From contig CM018695.1 in the NCBI GenBank assembly GCA_009363875.1, forward strand, positions 64,540,907 through 64,604,906: a stretch of 64,000 bases of DNA, written 5' to 3'. The notes under the pieces were generated by a model. That model saw only the letters and a program-made list of their open reading frames with translations, was not told the origin of the DNA and made no database searches. This DNA is from Mikania micrantha (lineage: Eukaryota; Streptophyta; Magnoliopsida; Asterales; Asteraceae). Both the position numbers and the translations under genes were made by a program. Shown one piece after another: positions 22,612 to 34,811 of the stretch. Numbering within the stretch: position 1 is the first letter of the stretch; each line of letters starts with the position of its first letter.

Positions 22612-23304
22612 TTACCGTATAAAGAACGGTAAGCAGGAAATCACTATAACTATCATCATTAACCGAGCCTCCATACTCATGGTGCTCACTAACTGCCTCA
22701 GATACACCCATCTCTCACTCCACAACGCTACCTCCTGCCAAAAAGTAACTACTAACGCCTGTCGCCAGGTCCTCCGAAGTCGCTCCTCCATCGTCGCTCT
22801 CCAAGCCTGAGTATTAGCACCTAAGACATTCACCTGCTCCATAAGAGTCAAATGAGAAGTGAGAATGTCTAGAACAGTGGTGCGGGTATCCTCCAGAAGA
22901 GTATGGTGCTGAGATACATCCTGTCTCAAAGCCTGTAAATCCTGAGAAATCTGCTGTACCTGCGCCCTCAACTCAGCCTGCTGTGAGGACTCTCCTACCT
23001 CATGTACAGTGTCAGGCTCATCCCTAGGCGCCATCTGACGTCTAATAGGAAGACCTGTCGTCTTGCGAGCTTGACCTCGCATACGTCTGAGTCCATCCCA
23101 TGCTGGAACTCTCGGTGGAGATGGCATAGGTGCTGGTTCAGGTGCTGGTGCTGGTGGTGTCTGTGGTACAGGTGCATCAGCCTGAGAAGCAGCTGCAGAT
23201 GCCTCCGATGGATCGGAGTCAGAACCCGAACTTGAGCTCAGGGTATCGTCTAGTATCACGTAAGGAAACCGCTGATAAATGTATCTCTCTCCTTGGTCTG
23301 CCAT
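22612..23304 (-). CDS. Pre-gag accessory ORF of element A
   Basis: 230 residues lying between the primer site and gag. In order: a hydrophobic-acidic motif YVILDD at 15-20; a Ser/Asp run (SSSSGSDSD) at 23-31; an Ala/Pro-rich linker at about 35-70 with repeated PAP; a basic patch (RRMRGQARK) near 74-82; and a Gln/Leu-rich heptad region at about 105-180 that should form a coiled coil. The tail is hydrophobic and may be frame drift. It matches no enzyme I know. Element B has an ORF at the same place with VIILDD, an acidic tract and a coiled coil, so it is a real shared gene. The motif plus acidic/Ser flank resembles a SUMO-interaction motif (inference). Confidence 0.7.
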   Translation of the reverse strand: MADQGERYIYQRFPYVILDDTLSSSSGSDSDPSEASAAASQADAPVPQTPPAPAPEPAPMPSPPRVPAWDGLRRMRGQARKTTGLPIRRQMAPRDEPDTVHEVGESSQQAELRAQVQQISQDLQALRQDVSQHHTLLEDTRTTVLDILTSHLTLMEQVNVLGANTQAWRATMEERLRRTWRQALVVTFWQEVALWSERWVYLRQLVSTMSMEARLMMIVIVISCLPFFIR

Positions 23305-23643
23305 CGCTGTATAAACAGAATACTCGAATCAGTACCATGAAAAAAAAATATTGAATAATAACATTCAACATACACATGATATGAGACGTACTCCTATCTT
23401 AACGCAACTATTCGTCATTACTATTGTTAGTGTTTTGCTTGAATTAATCAAATTAGAATGCACACGTGTTGCAAATTTCAGTTAGGCTGGCCACTCATAA
23501 CTGGAATTTGTACTACCTGATTATCCTGGCTTAACTCAAAACAAGTTTTGGTCAATATTAATGTTCGGTGATCTCTGTGTTACTATACGGGCCTATGGTT
23601 ATAGTCTAGGTCTCTAAGTCACCCTAATTCTCTATAACCTGTG

Positions 23644-23655
23644 GCTCTGATACCA
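23644..23655 (-). promoter_or_regulatory. Primer-binding site (tRNA-iMet), element A
   Basis: A perfect TGGTATCAGAGC on the minus strand, 3 nt downstream of the 5' LTR end. It is complementary to the 3' end of plant initiator-Met tRNA, which primes first-strand synthesis. Confidence 0.95.
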
Positions 23656-23658
23656 CCC

Positions 23659-25717
23659 TGTCACACCCCCACCCCTCGTCACCTCGTGTTTGGTCTGACG
23701 TCACCGAACCGGTTGCGGAAGCATAGTGGTGATGTCTCCGAGGTGAGGGGTGACTTACTTGAACCGATATCATAAGCACACAGATTAACTTAAAATAAGT
23801 ACAATACAGGGTTCCGTCATTACAATCAGTATCATAGTTTACAACTAAGTTTATTACACAACTGACTTATTTAATTACTAGTGCTTGAAGTGCTGCCTCA
23901 CCGTGTGTCACTGTCTTCCTGCAAAAAGATTTAAGTTTGAAACGTCAGCACAAAGCTGGTGAGATCGACAGTTCAATTTAAAACAATATGATATGATAAG
24001 CACGTTCTCAAAAGTTCAGTTCTGGATAACCATGGGACCTGTATCTAGTTCCTTTCGGACGTCTAGTCTGTCTCAAGATATTACCCGTCGGTACATATCT
24101 TAGTGCCTCATTATCTTAATGTCTATCACACCATTAAGAAGTTCAGGAAACAGATAACAAACATTCACACAAGGGGAGATGCAATCCTCCCAGCGAATGG
24201 GGTGTCAACCAATAGTACTATCAATGTTTTCTGCTCGGCCACACATGGGTTCACTAGATACAGTTCAAAAATGAGGACTTTCAGTTCCATGATAGAGTTC
24301 AGTCTACAGGCAAAATCCCATGAAATCCCACAAAATCACATGAAATCACACAGATATCATTGATGCATATCATATGTTCAGACAACAGTTTGCAGAGTTT
24401 CCCCGATGTTTATAAAAGATTAAAAATAAAAGGGGTTGTACGAAACTCACCTGATAGTATAAAGGTAGCAGGGTATCACCAAACTGATAGTATACAGATG
24501 ATTCTGCATTTAGTTATCTTTAATAAGTTATTTATGTTCTAGTTTACTGATTAGATCCTTCTGAACGTTCAATGTCAAAGACATTGCTTATTAAATCATC
24601 AACTCGATATTAATTATATAATTAATTAATTTAAGGTTATATCATACAATGTATGATAATGTAGGAACCTACATTGTATTAGATTCCTAATTCAAAGTTG
24701 ATGACACTCTAGATTAATCAGAATAATCTCTGATTAATCAGATAGTTAATGCTGTTGATTATAATGCTAAAACAGTTTCTAGATAATTTAATGACGTAGA
24801 AATGATTAATCCTTATTATTGATTACCCAAATATCATGAAATATCACAATGTAGCATTAGAATAGGTGAAATAACCAGATTTAACATACTAATCTGACTG
24901 TTATCACAAACATCAGATAATCATTCCAATGAGTATGTTAATGATTATGATTAGTTTGAAACACTTGGATTCAACCTTTGTATTTCAAAGATTAATCAAA
25001 CTAATCACCTACATTGTTACAATCAAATGGTTTAAACCATTATAATCATAGTTATGATTTTATGAAAATCGGGCATTACAACGGATCAAAACAAGGATTT
25101 AACCGTTAGAACTTCGTGTTCTTTGTTTATAATCAATCCTAGCCATCATCTAGGCAATAATCAACAATCCTAACTATCTCATTACGTTCAAAATCAAGAT
25201 CTAATCAATCAAAATCAAACTAGATGGTTAAAACGAACCGTTACCTGTTCTGACGAATTTCTGCGGGTAAAACGACGATCAGGACTTGCAAACTCGATCC
25301 GTGGTGCGATTTATAGCTTCAAATGGCTTTAATATGAAGATTTATGATGTAGATATGTTATTTTTCGTCTAGGATGAAGAACAGGTCGAAAATGGTGAGT
25401 TTTGAGGCTTCCAACGCGATCAGATCGTTTAAAAACGTTTTTAGCCGACTTAAGCTCCGTGGCGCATTGCCCCAGCTGGAGGTCTGGGCTGGGGCGTACC
25501 GCCCCACGTCATCAGCATCATCATTTTTGTTGAAATCTTCTTTTCGCGATTCCGGGAGCATACGAACTCCGTTTTGCGCACGGTTTTCGCCCACGTTCAT
25601 CATTTTTCATATACTATCAATCCCCAATAACAAAAGTTACTAAATCCTCGTGGATTTCAAGCACGACCAAATGTGCTCACGTCATTAATGCCGAATTCTT
25701 CGTACGCAACTGTCACA
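23659..25717 (-). repeat. 5' LTR of element A
   Basis: 2,059 bp, about 99.6% identical to the 3' LTR. It carries the promoter (TATA at 25309-25315) and an intron-like unit at 23919-24450, matching that in the other LTR base for base in position. Confidence 0.95.
23919..24450 (-). other. Intron-like unit in 5' LTR of element A
   Basis: Donor CAG|GTGAGTTTCG and acceptor TTTTTGCAG|, 532 nt, downstream of the TATA box. If used, it would shorten the untranslated leader before the pre-gag ORF. Splicing is not shown. Confidence 0.5.
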
Positions 25718-25840
25718 AAGTGTAACACTTGCAAAACCATAAATACAATGTTCAATGTTTTAAATCAACAATCATTATAAACTGTATGCATGAGACTCAA
25801 CGTCCTAGTCCCTGCTTGTCCTTGTTTGTGCCTTAGTGTC

Positions 25841-26346
25841 CTGAGAAAACATGTAAATCAAGTCAACACAATGGTTGGTGCGTACACAGGTTTGTAAGAA
25901 TAATCACAAATGTTTGAATCAATTGTTTGAACAATCTGTTTGTATATAATGTTTGCAGATCACATAATCACACATTGCATAGTCATGATAGCTAGTCATT
26001 GTACTATTTACATAAGCGGTCGACACCGAAGCTGACTGTTTGAATGTTGGTTGCCTTTCCACTATTGTCTAGCACAAACAATAGTAATGTTTGGTTTAGC
26101 AAGTTAAACACTTGCGTAGACCTACAATCTACCAAGTGAGGTTCGTCAAACCCAATAGATCTATCTTCAACTACCACGCTTTGCACTACGGCAAACTAAA
26201 CGGTTCGATATGTAAGGACTTGTAATGCTATGTTCGCACTTATCTTAAATAGCTAACTCATGCAAGTGATATGTATCTAAAATGTTTGTTTGCACTTTTT
26301 TTCTCCCCCAAAACAGTTAAAATAAGAAAAGGGGCCGTGTACGCAC
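25841..26346 (-). other. Intron-like unit in the interrupted LTR B
   Basis: On the minus strand the donor is AAAG|GTGCGTACAC at 26346 and the acceptor is CATGTTTTCTCAG| ending at 25841. It has the same layout as in the two complete B LTRs, though this copy is more diverged. Confidence 0.45.
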
Positions 26347-26739
26347 CTTTGAATGTAGTAGAATGATCACGTGTACGCGAAATCACGTAAATAAGCTTCT
26401 ACGAAGAATTTGTGTTTTAGCAATAACGTTGTGTTATTCGCAATATCCATATCTTGTTTATGGTTACATACGTGTCAACACACGTATTTTAGATTGTGTG
26501 AATCGTTCGTATGAAATCGTGCACGAATCTAAATTCGTTCATTCGTTCGATTAAATCGTATAAACATATACGATATCATTTAACGACACGTAATTATACG
26601 CGATTAAACTTTTTGTTCAAAATATAAATTTTATTATTTTATTTTTTTCGGGATCCGTTACAGTTCCAACGCAACTTGAACGGGTCGAATCTGAGTTAAA
26701 ACGAGCAATTTGTGAGTTAAAAACCAATAATAGGTTTTA

Positions 26740-26815
26740 AACTCAAAAACTGGCGAAGGCCGGGTTCGAACCCGCGACCTCTGCCTCTTAGCACACCCAT
26801 GTATAACCAGTTGTT
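26740..26815 (-). other. tRNA-like module in the interrupted LTR B
   Basis: The minus strand reads ACTGGTTATACATGGGTGTG, then AGAGGTCGCGGGTTCGAACCCGG. This resembles the D arm, anticodon side and T arm of a tRNA, with a perfect pol III B-box core GGTTCGAACC at 26763-26772. Acceptor-stem pairing is missing, so it is not a tRNA gene. Confidence 0.5.
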
Positions 26816-28460
26816 TTGCTTCAACATTTGCAACCGAAAGCCCAAATTAATTCTTTTATGCATAACCCAACTGGTTCCCTCTTTTGTAAATCTTAACCGA
26901 ACCATTTAAGCTCCAAATTGAATCCCTATTCGACTGAAATCAACACCCAATACATGGGGCTTTGTTTCTGGGAACCCAAACGAGTTCAAGGGTGGTTTCA
27001 ATTTAAATTTTTGTTTAGCTTTAATGTTCAATCGTCCCTAATCACATTCGAACTCACATTCGTTTAATCCCAATTCAAATCAGTTGAATTGATGATCAAT
27101 ATGTTCTAGATTCATAGGGTTTTCATTATGCGTGTTATTTCGAGCCTATCTGAATCATTTAATTCAAAAACTAGACCCATTTACATCAAAATCCCCAAAC
27201 CGGTTTATGTCAGGAACCCTAGATCTTGAAATCCATCAATTCGTGATTATTTCTTAAAACCAACATAGGGTTACTCTTAATCGGAACCTTCTGAAGCTTA
27301 AGGTACCATTTAATTTCATTTTTAAACTTGTTTTAATAGAAAACCCCAAATCGGTTTCAAGAATAAACCCTAGAATATGAATTCATGAAATTCGATACAA
27401 TTGAATGAAATCATCATAGTGTTTATGTAAGTCGGAAGTTTCTGAAACTAAGTATAACAATTAATTTGATTTTCAAACTCATTTTTATCAAAATCCCCAA
27501 TTCGTTTTTGATATAAACCCTATAATTCAAGATCATAATATCCGATATTGTTTGATGAAATTAACTTATGGTTTTCATTACACACATGATTACGAAGCTC
27601 TCTGTGTGGTTTAATTTGATTTCTAAACTCGTTCGAATTGAAACCCCCAAAACGTTTTCTAAGAGGAACCCTAGAATTCGTTCTCATGCAATTCATTGTT
27701 GTTACCTGAATTTAATATAGTGTTTTGCTTAATCAGATGATTTCGAACCTTTCTACAAAGTTGAATTTGATTTTTAAATTCGTTAGAACAAAAACCCCCA
27801 ATTCGTATTCTAGGATGAACCCTAGAATCTGAACTCATATAATTCGATGTTAGGACCACGAATTATCACGGGGCTATGCTTAGTCGGCCAGTTTAGAGTG
27901 TGTAGAAGTGAATTTTTACCTTGTTTGATGTCCAACTGTAGAAGATCGATTGATAGCTTGAGTTCGGCCAACTCCAAGATCAAATTCTTCGACCCAGATG
28001 TTCTTGGTTCCCAATTTCGTGTGAAGAGTATCCTAAGGATGCCGACTAATGTGTATGAGTGTACAATTTGGAATGTTAAAGTCGAATTGCGCGAATTTGG
28101 TGATTAACGCCTACGGTTTTCAACTTTTGGGTTGTCATAGGTTTAATTAGAAGGATAATGGGTTCTGTAACTGATGATAATTGATTATCATCATCAATGT
28201 GGTGATTATGGAGGTTTAATTCAGTTAATTATAATGATTTTAATATAAATTCGAATTTAAACTCAACTTTCAAACAAATTTTGACTTTTTAAAGTCAAAA
28301 TTGTGTATTTCTTCTAATGACAAGTTTAATCTTTATAATTTAAGTGTTTTTACACTTGTTTTGATTAATTCCAGTCCCTCTGGTTTGATTTTGTGTAATT
28401 TCCTACAATTCCCGTTAGATTTCAGTTAACGGGGTTAATCCGAAATGCCGGATTGTCACA

Positions 28461-28957
28461 TCATCCCCTTGTTGAAGGAATTTTCGTCCCGAAAATTGTT
28501 AAATGTTAGAAGTAGTTAGCAAACTACTTGTGAGTTCAACTTGTATGTGTTAGTGCGATGTCTGATCATTCTATGTGCTTGTGTGTACTCACACACAAGG
28601 TTCGATGTTTGTAACATCACACCTAAGTGTGATCGTTTTATGTAACTGTTTGGGTGCACACCAGTTAGTACACCTAACTGTGATTGTTTGTGTTTGATCA
28701 TACTGTGCTGTGTAACCTTGCACCTAGTGAATGTTCGCAACTGTTTGTACTATGTAACATTGCACATAGTAATTTTTTGAAACTAATCATGTCTGTACTA
28801 CCATAACATGTAACATATGAAATGTAGCACATAAAATGTAACGTAGCACAAATGTTTGTAACAAAACCAATTGTATAAAGTGTTTGCGTTTACCGTTTGA
28901 AATTTGAAGTGTAAAGTGTTGATGTGTGAAGCATCACGTCATCCCCTTGTTGAAGGA
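28461..28957 (-). mobile_element. Internal 3' region of truncated element B
   Basis: It matches 49729-50225 of the complete element B, starting with the block next to the LTR (CATCCCCTTGTTGAAGGAA) and ending at a second copy of that block at 28939-28957. After that the match stops, so the rest of the element is gone. It contains several short hairpins, such as TACTATGT..ACATAGTA at about 28748-28771. Confidence 0.8.
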
Positions 28958-29663
28958 ATATGACATCATCAGGTGACGAGAGGTGGAGGTGTGACAAATA
29001 GGAACATAACAAAGATATAAAAATCACATATGTGGATCTTATTCTTTGTTTTGGCCAGCAAAAATCACAAAACAAAATCAAAGAACACTATATCCCTCCT
29101 TTCTATCCTAAATGACGGTTCATAGGGTCAAAAAGAAGATCACCAAACAACATGGTATAATGTGACATCCATCAAAACAAGTACTATGATATGGAGGCCA
29201 CCATTAAACCTTTCTCCCTCTCCTAACCTGCAACCACCCCTTCTCGACACCTGCAAACTATCTTGTCTAGGGTAACCAAGTCCTAAAGGCCCATCCCATC
29301 CCAAACCAACCCAAACGGTTCCCCCCTCATTATCACCCCCAAACCATGAAAACTCCCTATAAATACTTGATGTTGCAGCCTTAAAACTCACAACAAACTT
29401 ACCATTCCTTACCTCATCACCTCCTTGTTATCTCGGTGCAACATCCCTCGAACCCATCTGGGTACTTGCAGCCAAGCAAGCTCCAATTAGCCGCCCTCTC
29501 ACGTAGTAGCAGCAGCCATGGTGAACCAGCCTAGCAACCCTCAACCCTTGGTTGATACTTGGCTGGAACCCATGAGCCTCATCAGCCGAGCGACAACAAT
29601 CCCTGGCCGTTCAGCTACTTGAGCAAACCAAGAACATGATCACCTAAGCAGCAACTCTTCCAG
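28958..29663. other. Promoter-like noncoding sequence, origin unknown
   Basis: It begins at the break of element B. The stretch 29200-29520 is C-rich, with CTCCCTATAAATACTTG (TATA-like) at about 29352 and a leader-like run to an ATG at 29518 that opens only a 33-codon frame. It could be a promoter of a host gene fragment or of an LTR. No gene is recognised. Confidence 0.35.
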
Positions 29664-29986
29664 TGTTAGATATTTTAGTGTAATTAGGATTAATTTTATT
29701 GATCAATATGAATTATGAAATTCATTAAATAAGTTGGGTGTGGGGGTGCACGCTTGTTTAATGTTTTATGATTCAATGGGGGTTCCAAGGGGGCAACGCC
29801 CCTAGTTAGCGGGGTCCAAGGGGCAGTTTCATAATCGTTCTTGATTAGAATTGAATTTTATCCGATCAAACATTTGAGTGAACCACAAATAGTTTGATCT
29901 GAAAGTCGTGATCCACGACTTTCAATTTATCCGATGATTATATTGTATTCGTGTTTTGGAAATTCTCTACATCCAGCTCTCTAACA
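29664..29986. repeat. Candidate short solo LTR (copia or TRIM type)
   Basis: 323 bp starting TGTTAGA and ending TCTAACA, perfect 7-bp inverted ends of LTR form. Inside is the GC hairpin GGGGGCAACGCCCCT with GGGGTCCAAGGGGC, a style frequent in copia LTRs. The 5-bp flanks do not match and no primer site adjoins, so this is tentative. Confidence 0.4.
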
Positions 29987-30226
29987 GCCTCGACGATGCT
30001 TGAGCAATCGTGTTCCTTAATTCCTTGCATGTATTAAGTAAGTCTTCTTCCCTTCTATAAGTAGGACCAACCATGGAGTTCTCCATGGCAAGAAAACATC
30101 AACAACCAAAAACTAATTCACATTGCATGACTTCTCTATCAAGAACCATGGAACCTCCAAACAATAATATATATCTCTTTAAAACTTATGTGAGTGCATG
30201 AATACATGGACAACCATGCAAGGGTG

Positions 30227-31976
30227 TGATGTCGACGGAGCTTAGCTAATAAACTAACTAAAAACCGACTCTAAAACTAGACACAAAGTAATAAATCTAG
30301 ACTCTCTAAATCTTAAGCTACCGACAGGCAAGTGTACCTATCGTATGCAGCAAGATAAAAGTAAGTCCGGATATCGAACCCACAGACTTCTACAGAATGT
30401 ACTAACTAGACTCAAGGACTTATCTATACAAATTTACTTAAATAAAATATTAATGAGAAACAGGGGGATTTTTACTAACAATTAAAATACTTAAAAGATA
30501 CTTAGGAATAAGAATAAATGAGCAAACAAAGACTAAATCAGAGAAGGAAAACAGCACTACCTAGGCTTGAATTAAATACATGCTTGACAAGGTTCTCTCG
30601 GGGATGGAACTAATGTGATACCGGGATCTTTGAATACTAAACTCAAAGGAAACCTAGAGCACCCTCGACCCTTCTCAAGGATAGTCAACTAAGGGTTCTA
30701 AAAGCCGTTAAACCACCGGTTAAATGGATTCCCCTCACAGGTCATCCAACTGCTTATGAAGTATCCGCTAGATTATCTACCTCACAGTACGATAATCTCA
30801 AAACACCTAAGATATAACTGTTAAACAATCTACCTCACAGTGCGAAAGTCACAGTTCACTTAAATGCTAGGGATAACTTGGGTTTTCCTATTGGACTCAA
30901 TAAACAAGGTTTGATAGACAAATTAGACTGATCTTCTCACGAAGTCTCTAACCTAACAAGCTAACAACCAAGACTTATCGACAACTTCTCACCTCACGGC
31001 TATTAAAGTTAGTTGCACATCTTAATCGTCTAAATCATAATAAAACACTCCTATGAATCACTCGGCCAAAGCAACTCATCCATTAATCAAAAACACACAG
31101 TAATTGATTCTAGCATGCACCTATTTTGCGACAGACAATCGCCAAGACACATGAGGAACATAATATCAATCATTTAACAATCAAAGACACACATACACAT
31201 CCAATATTCCAAACCAAGTCTTTAAATCATAAATCCATCACATCATAATGTTCCAACACCAAAATAAACCAAGTCAATCATGTATAATCATCTAACCTGG
31301 ATAGTTCTAAGAGTTTAGCCAATAAACATCATATGAAAATAATCCGTAATCTGTTTAATGTAAATGAAAACCATAGTATTCAAAAGAGAACAAAGAAACC
31401 AAGTAACCGAATGAAGAGCACCCGATGTCTTCGATCCTAAGCCTTGATTCCTCAATCCTTAGCCTCCTAAATCTCCAAATCGCCTCCTTGGTTGCCCCTG
31501 CCGTCTCTCCTATTCGAAGATGCCCTAAAAATCCTTCCCCAGCCGTTTTTTATTGAAAGATCTCGATTTTCTTAATTTTACCCCGCGTCGCGTACCGCGA
31601 CAGCTTCTTCCAAACCCTTCGCGCTACGCGATGGGTCTCGTTACCCGACAAATTAGTCGGGTCAACTCGCAATCATTAAAAAAGGGTATTTTGGTCATTT
31701 TCACCTGTCGCGTACCGCGACTGGGTTTCAGAATGGCTTCGCGATACGCGAAGGGTTTAGAAATCCAGATTTTTCTTTCTTTATTCTCAGATCCGTCTTC
31801 GTCCAACCGAGAGCTCGTTTTCTTGATCTTTTGCTAAAAATTGATATGTTTATTACCTGCGAGCATAAATTTGTAGAAATATGAAGAACCAGCATCAATC
31901 GACTCTAAAGTTAAATAAAACTATACAAAAACAATTAAAAACAAATAGAAAAACAGATGTGTTTTGCAACACATCA
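30227..31976 (-). repeat. 3' LTR of element E
   Basis: Ends are TGATGTCGACGG and ..AACACATCA. The U3 portion holds four CGCGTACCGCGA-type words at about 31585-31755, matching those in the other LTR. Confidence 0.95.
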
Positions 31977-33987
31977 AATTCCCACACTTATCTCTTTTTC
32001 GTCCCTGAAAAAGGCTTATGTAAAAATCTGGGATCATAGAGAGGTAAAATGGTTTCTACACAACTAAAGTAGTCAATTCAAAATTCAATGCTTTGGAAGA
32101 GATTGCAAGTATCGTTATCCTATTAAACCCATACTGATTATTCTTGTCCCTCAATCATGGTTCATTAAGTTCATGTTCTACATTTCATTTCATTTGACCC
32201 ACACTTAGGTAATCTAAAATCAACTCAATCCTAGATTCTAGCTTTCAAGTCATCCTTACATATAAACAGACAAGAAATTTCTCAAATCAGATTTTTATGA
32301 ATGAAACAGATGGAAGCGTGAGAATTTTTCTTTTACACATTGAATTTAACTCAGTGGTGTTTCAACCAGGCTTCAACCCGACGTGTGACACATAAGTTTT
32401 CATCCAAATTCTTTCTTTTTATTTTTTTTCTTTTTAGCTCAGCTTATTTGGTGAAATGGGGGCGCCATAAGACTCGGATTTATTCTCATAAAAAGAGTAC
32501 TTATGTGCCAATCAAAAATCAGATTTTCAAAACTCTAATCCGTTATTATGCAAAAACTTCTCTCTGACTAGACAACAGTTTCATTAATTCCAAATTCCCA
32601 AGATGTTTCCCATGAAAATCATGCATTTAATTAGATTTTACCAATCCTACGGGACAAAAACACTCAGTTGAGCCTACGTACACATCCCATAACCAAAACA
32701 TAAAACCCAAACCAACAAGTTAACTATGAATGAAACGATAAAACCTAGCTTTTCTATCATTTCCCATCACACTTTTGCAACCAAATTAAACAAGGACAAG
32801 GAATATCTAAGCCAAAGATGTAGAAACAGAAACAAAAATAAAATTTTCAAAATTTAAAAAAAAAAAAAAAATTTGACTCAAGAACTTAAGTAAACTAAAA
32901 TTCAAAAACTAACTACTAAAACATAACTAAACTAAGTTTCCCATCCCCATACTTAAAATTTACATTGTCCCCAATGTAGAGAAAAAGGAAACCCAAAAGA
33001 AAAACTAAAACAAAATTTTAAAACTATAAACTGAAAATGACTTAGATGGTTGAAGAGAAGACTGTCGAGTGCCAATCTTTCCACGTAGCTCCACAATCTA
33101 CAATTCTTCTCCGAGGGCTATAAACAATAACATAAGATCTACACAAAACAAAGATCAAACAAGCATCAACACGTCCAAAGAAACATAATGATATCCATAA
33201 TTAAGCCCAACTACAAACTAATCCTACCATTTAAGTAAAGTAAACAAAGAAAAACACAAATCAAACAAAGAAAATTAAGAACTCACTAAAAATTTAAAAA
33301 ACATCAATTCAATGCAACAAAAATGAATTTAGAGAACCTCCTATGGTGGTGAATGCGGTGTAGGATAGGTAAATTGGGGGTAAAAAATTTGAAAACTAGG
33401 GTTTTTAAACATTTTTAAACACTCAGAGGCCCGTCGCGTACCGCGACAGATTTTCGAATGGTCGTCACGATACGCGACGCATGTTTGACCCGCGCGTTGA
33501 CCGAAATCTCTAGTGTAGCGCGACAGATGGCCCTGTGGGTGTCGGGTGACGCGACGGGGTCATTTTTCCAGAAAGTTTCCGGATTTTCCATGCCTAAGCC
33601 AAAATTTTCACCCCTAAAACACCAAATCATCCTAAAACCATTATAAGGCAGAGAAAAACATACTTGGTGGCTCCAATTCATCTTTATGGCATCAAATCGA
33701 TCAAAAACCAGCAAAACAAATCAAAACACACAAAAACGAAAACGAAGAACGAGAAAAAAAATCACGAAAAACACACCAAAGAAACTCAGAAACTAAAAAT
33801 TCTACAAACTCTACATTTGGGAGTTTAACCCAAGAGCTTACTCAAACTCATCTCAACTGGGAGAATCAAGGGAAACCTCCTCCCTTGCAATTCGATCATG
33901 ACCATGATCACCAACATCCCATGGTCCTTCTCCCATAACTTCATCTACACTTACCTCATCACTCACCAAATTCACACCATCAACTTG
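31977..33987 (-). other. Noncoding internal region of element E
   Basis: About 2 kb between protease and the 3' LTR where relatives keep RT and integrase. It is AT-rich with no ORF of note. Adjacent to the LTR is AAGTGTGGGAATT on the minus strand, the likely polypurine tract. At 33428-33560 there are four more CGCG words (GTCGCGTACCGCGAC, ATACGCGACG and two shorter), outside the LTR. Confidence 0.7.
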
Positions 33988-34584
33988 CTAGACTAACTCA
34001 CCATTGGCCCTCATAGACTTTGCTATTTTCAAACAAACGCTCTCATCACCTACTCTAAAAGTGAGTTTTCCCTCGTACACATCTATAATAGCCTTGGCGG
34101 TGCGCAAGAATGGCCGCCCAAGAATGATGGCAACTGACGTGTCCGCCTCCATATCCATTACCACAAAATCCACAGGAAACATAAACTTATCCACTTTGAC
34201 TAAAACATTCTTTAAAATTCCCCGTGGATACTTCACCGACTGATCCGCCAACGACAAGGTCATGCGTGTGGGGGACAAATCACCAAGGGCTAGCTTCTCG
34301 TATAAAGAATATGGCATCAGATTGATGCTAGCCCCTGAGTCCGCCAGAGCATATCTCCTCACATCATCTCCAAATAAGCACGGGATAGTAAACATTCCCG
34401 GATCTGCAAGCTTTTCGGGGAGCTTGTTTAAAATCACCGCGGAACAACCCGCACTTAATGGTACGTTGGCGACCTCTCCTAAACGGTCCTTACCTTTCAG
34501 CAACTCTTTCAGAAACTTGACATACTTGGGTATGTGCTGAAGGGCTTCAATAAAAGGGAGATTGATCTTGAGTTGTCTAAACAT
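33988..34584 (-). pseudogene. pro: Aspartic protease of element E
   Basis: 198 codons. The retropepsin active site is DSGAS, in YALADSGASINLMPYS at about 80-95, and the flap-side ILGRPFLRTA follows near 153-162, as in Athila-type proteases. Upstream in the same frame is a TAA at 34618-34620, and further upstream the gag frame has shifted, so gag and protease can no longer be made as one protein. The frame simply stops after the protease; RT never follows. Confidence 0.8.
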
Positions 34585-34811
34585 GTCAAGAAAGTGCCCG
34601 TATTCCTTAGCATGCTTTTAATTGGTTAAGCGCGCCGGATAAGGAACACGGGCAATATCAATCTCCGTGGTGGGTCTAAACATGACCGGCTTACCAACTG
34701 GCTTCTCAACGGGAGACTCACTGTTAGGTGCGGTACTTGCTAGGACTAGCCTCGGGGGCACCCTCCCAGGAGTCTCTATCTCAATTTCCTCATCCACCGG
34801 TTCCTCCTCAT

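Larger units (their letters stand above)
15068..25717 (-). mobile_element. Complete Ty3/gypsy chromovirus (element A)
   Basis: 10,650 bp with two LTRs of 2,059 bp each that differ at about nine positions by eye, and a perfect 5-bp target duplication AAGTG (15063-15067 and 25718-25722). The order on the minus strand is 5' LTR, primer site, pre-gag ORF, gag, protease, RT, RNase H, integrase with chromodomain, polypurine tract, 3' LTR. The C-terminal chromodomain places it with chromoviruses, most like the Tekay/Del clade. It has inserted into an LTR of family B. Confidence 0.95.
14893..28460 (-). mobile_element. LTR of family B, interrupted by element A
   Basis: It begins TGTCACACCCCCAAATTTC at 14893 and runs to 15067, then resumes at 25723 and ends ..ATTGTCACA at 28460. 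The two pieces total 2,913 bp, matching the 2,912- and 2,908-bp LTRs of the complete element B. It is the 3' LTR of a minus-strand element whose internal 3' region follows at 28461-28957. The intervening 10.65 kb is the younger element A plus its target duplication. Confidence 0.9.

Noticed and set aside
29518..29619. Host gene start with TATA box
   Set aside because: The frame is only 33 codons and no exon follows; kept only as promoter-like sequence.
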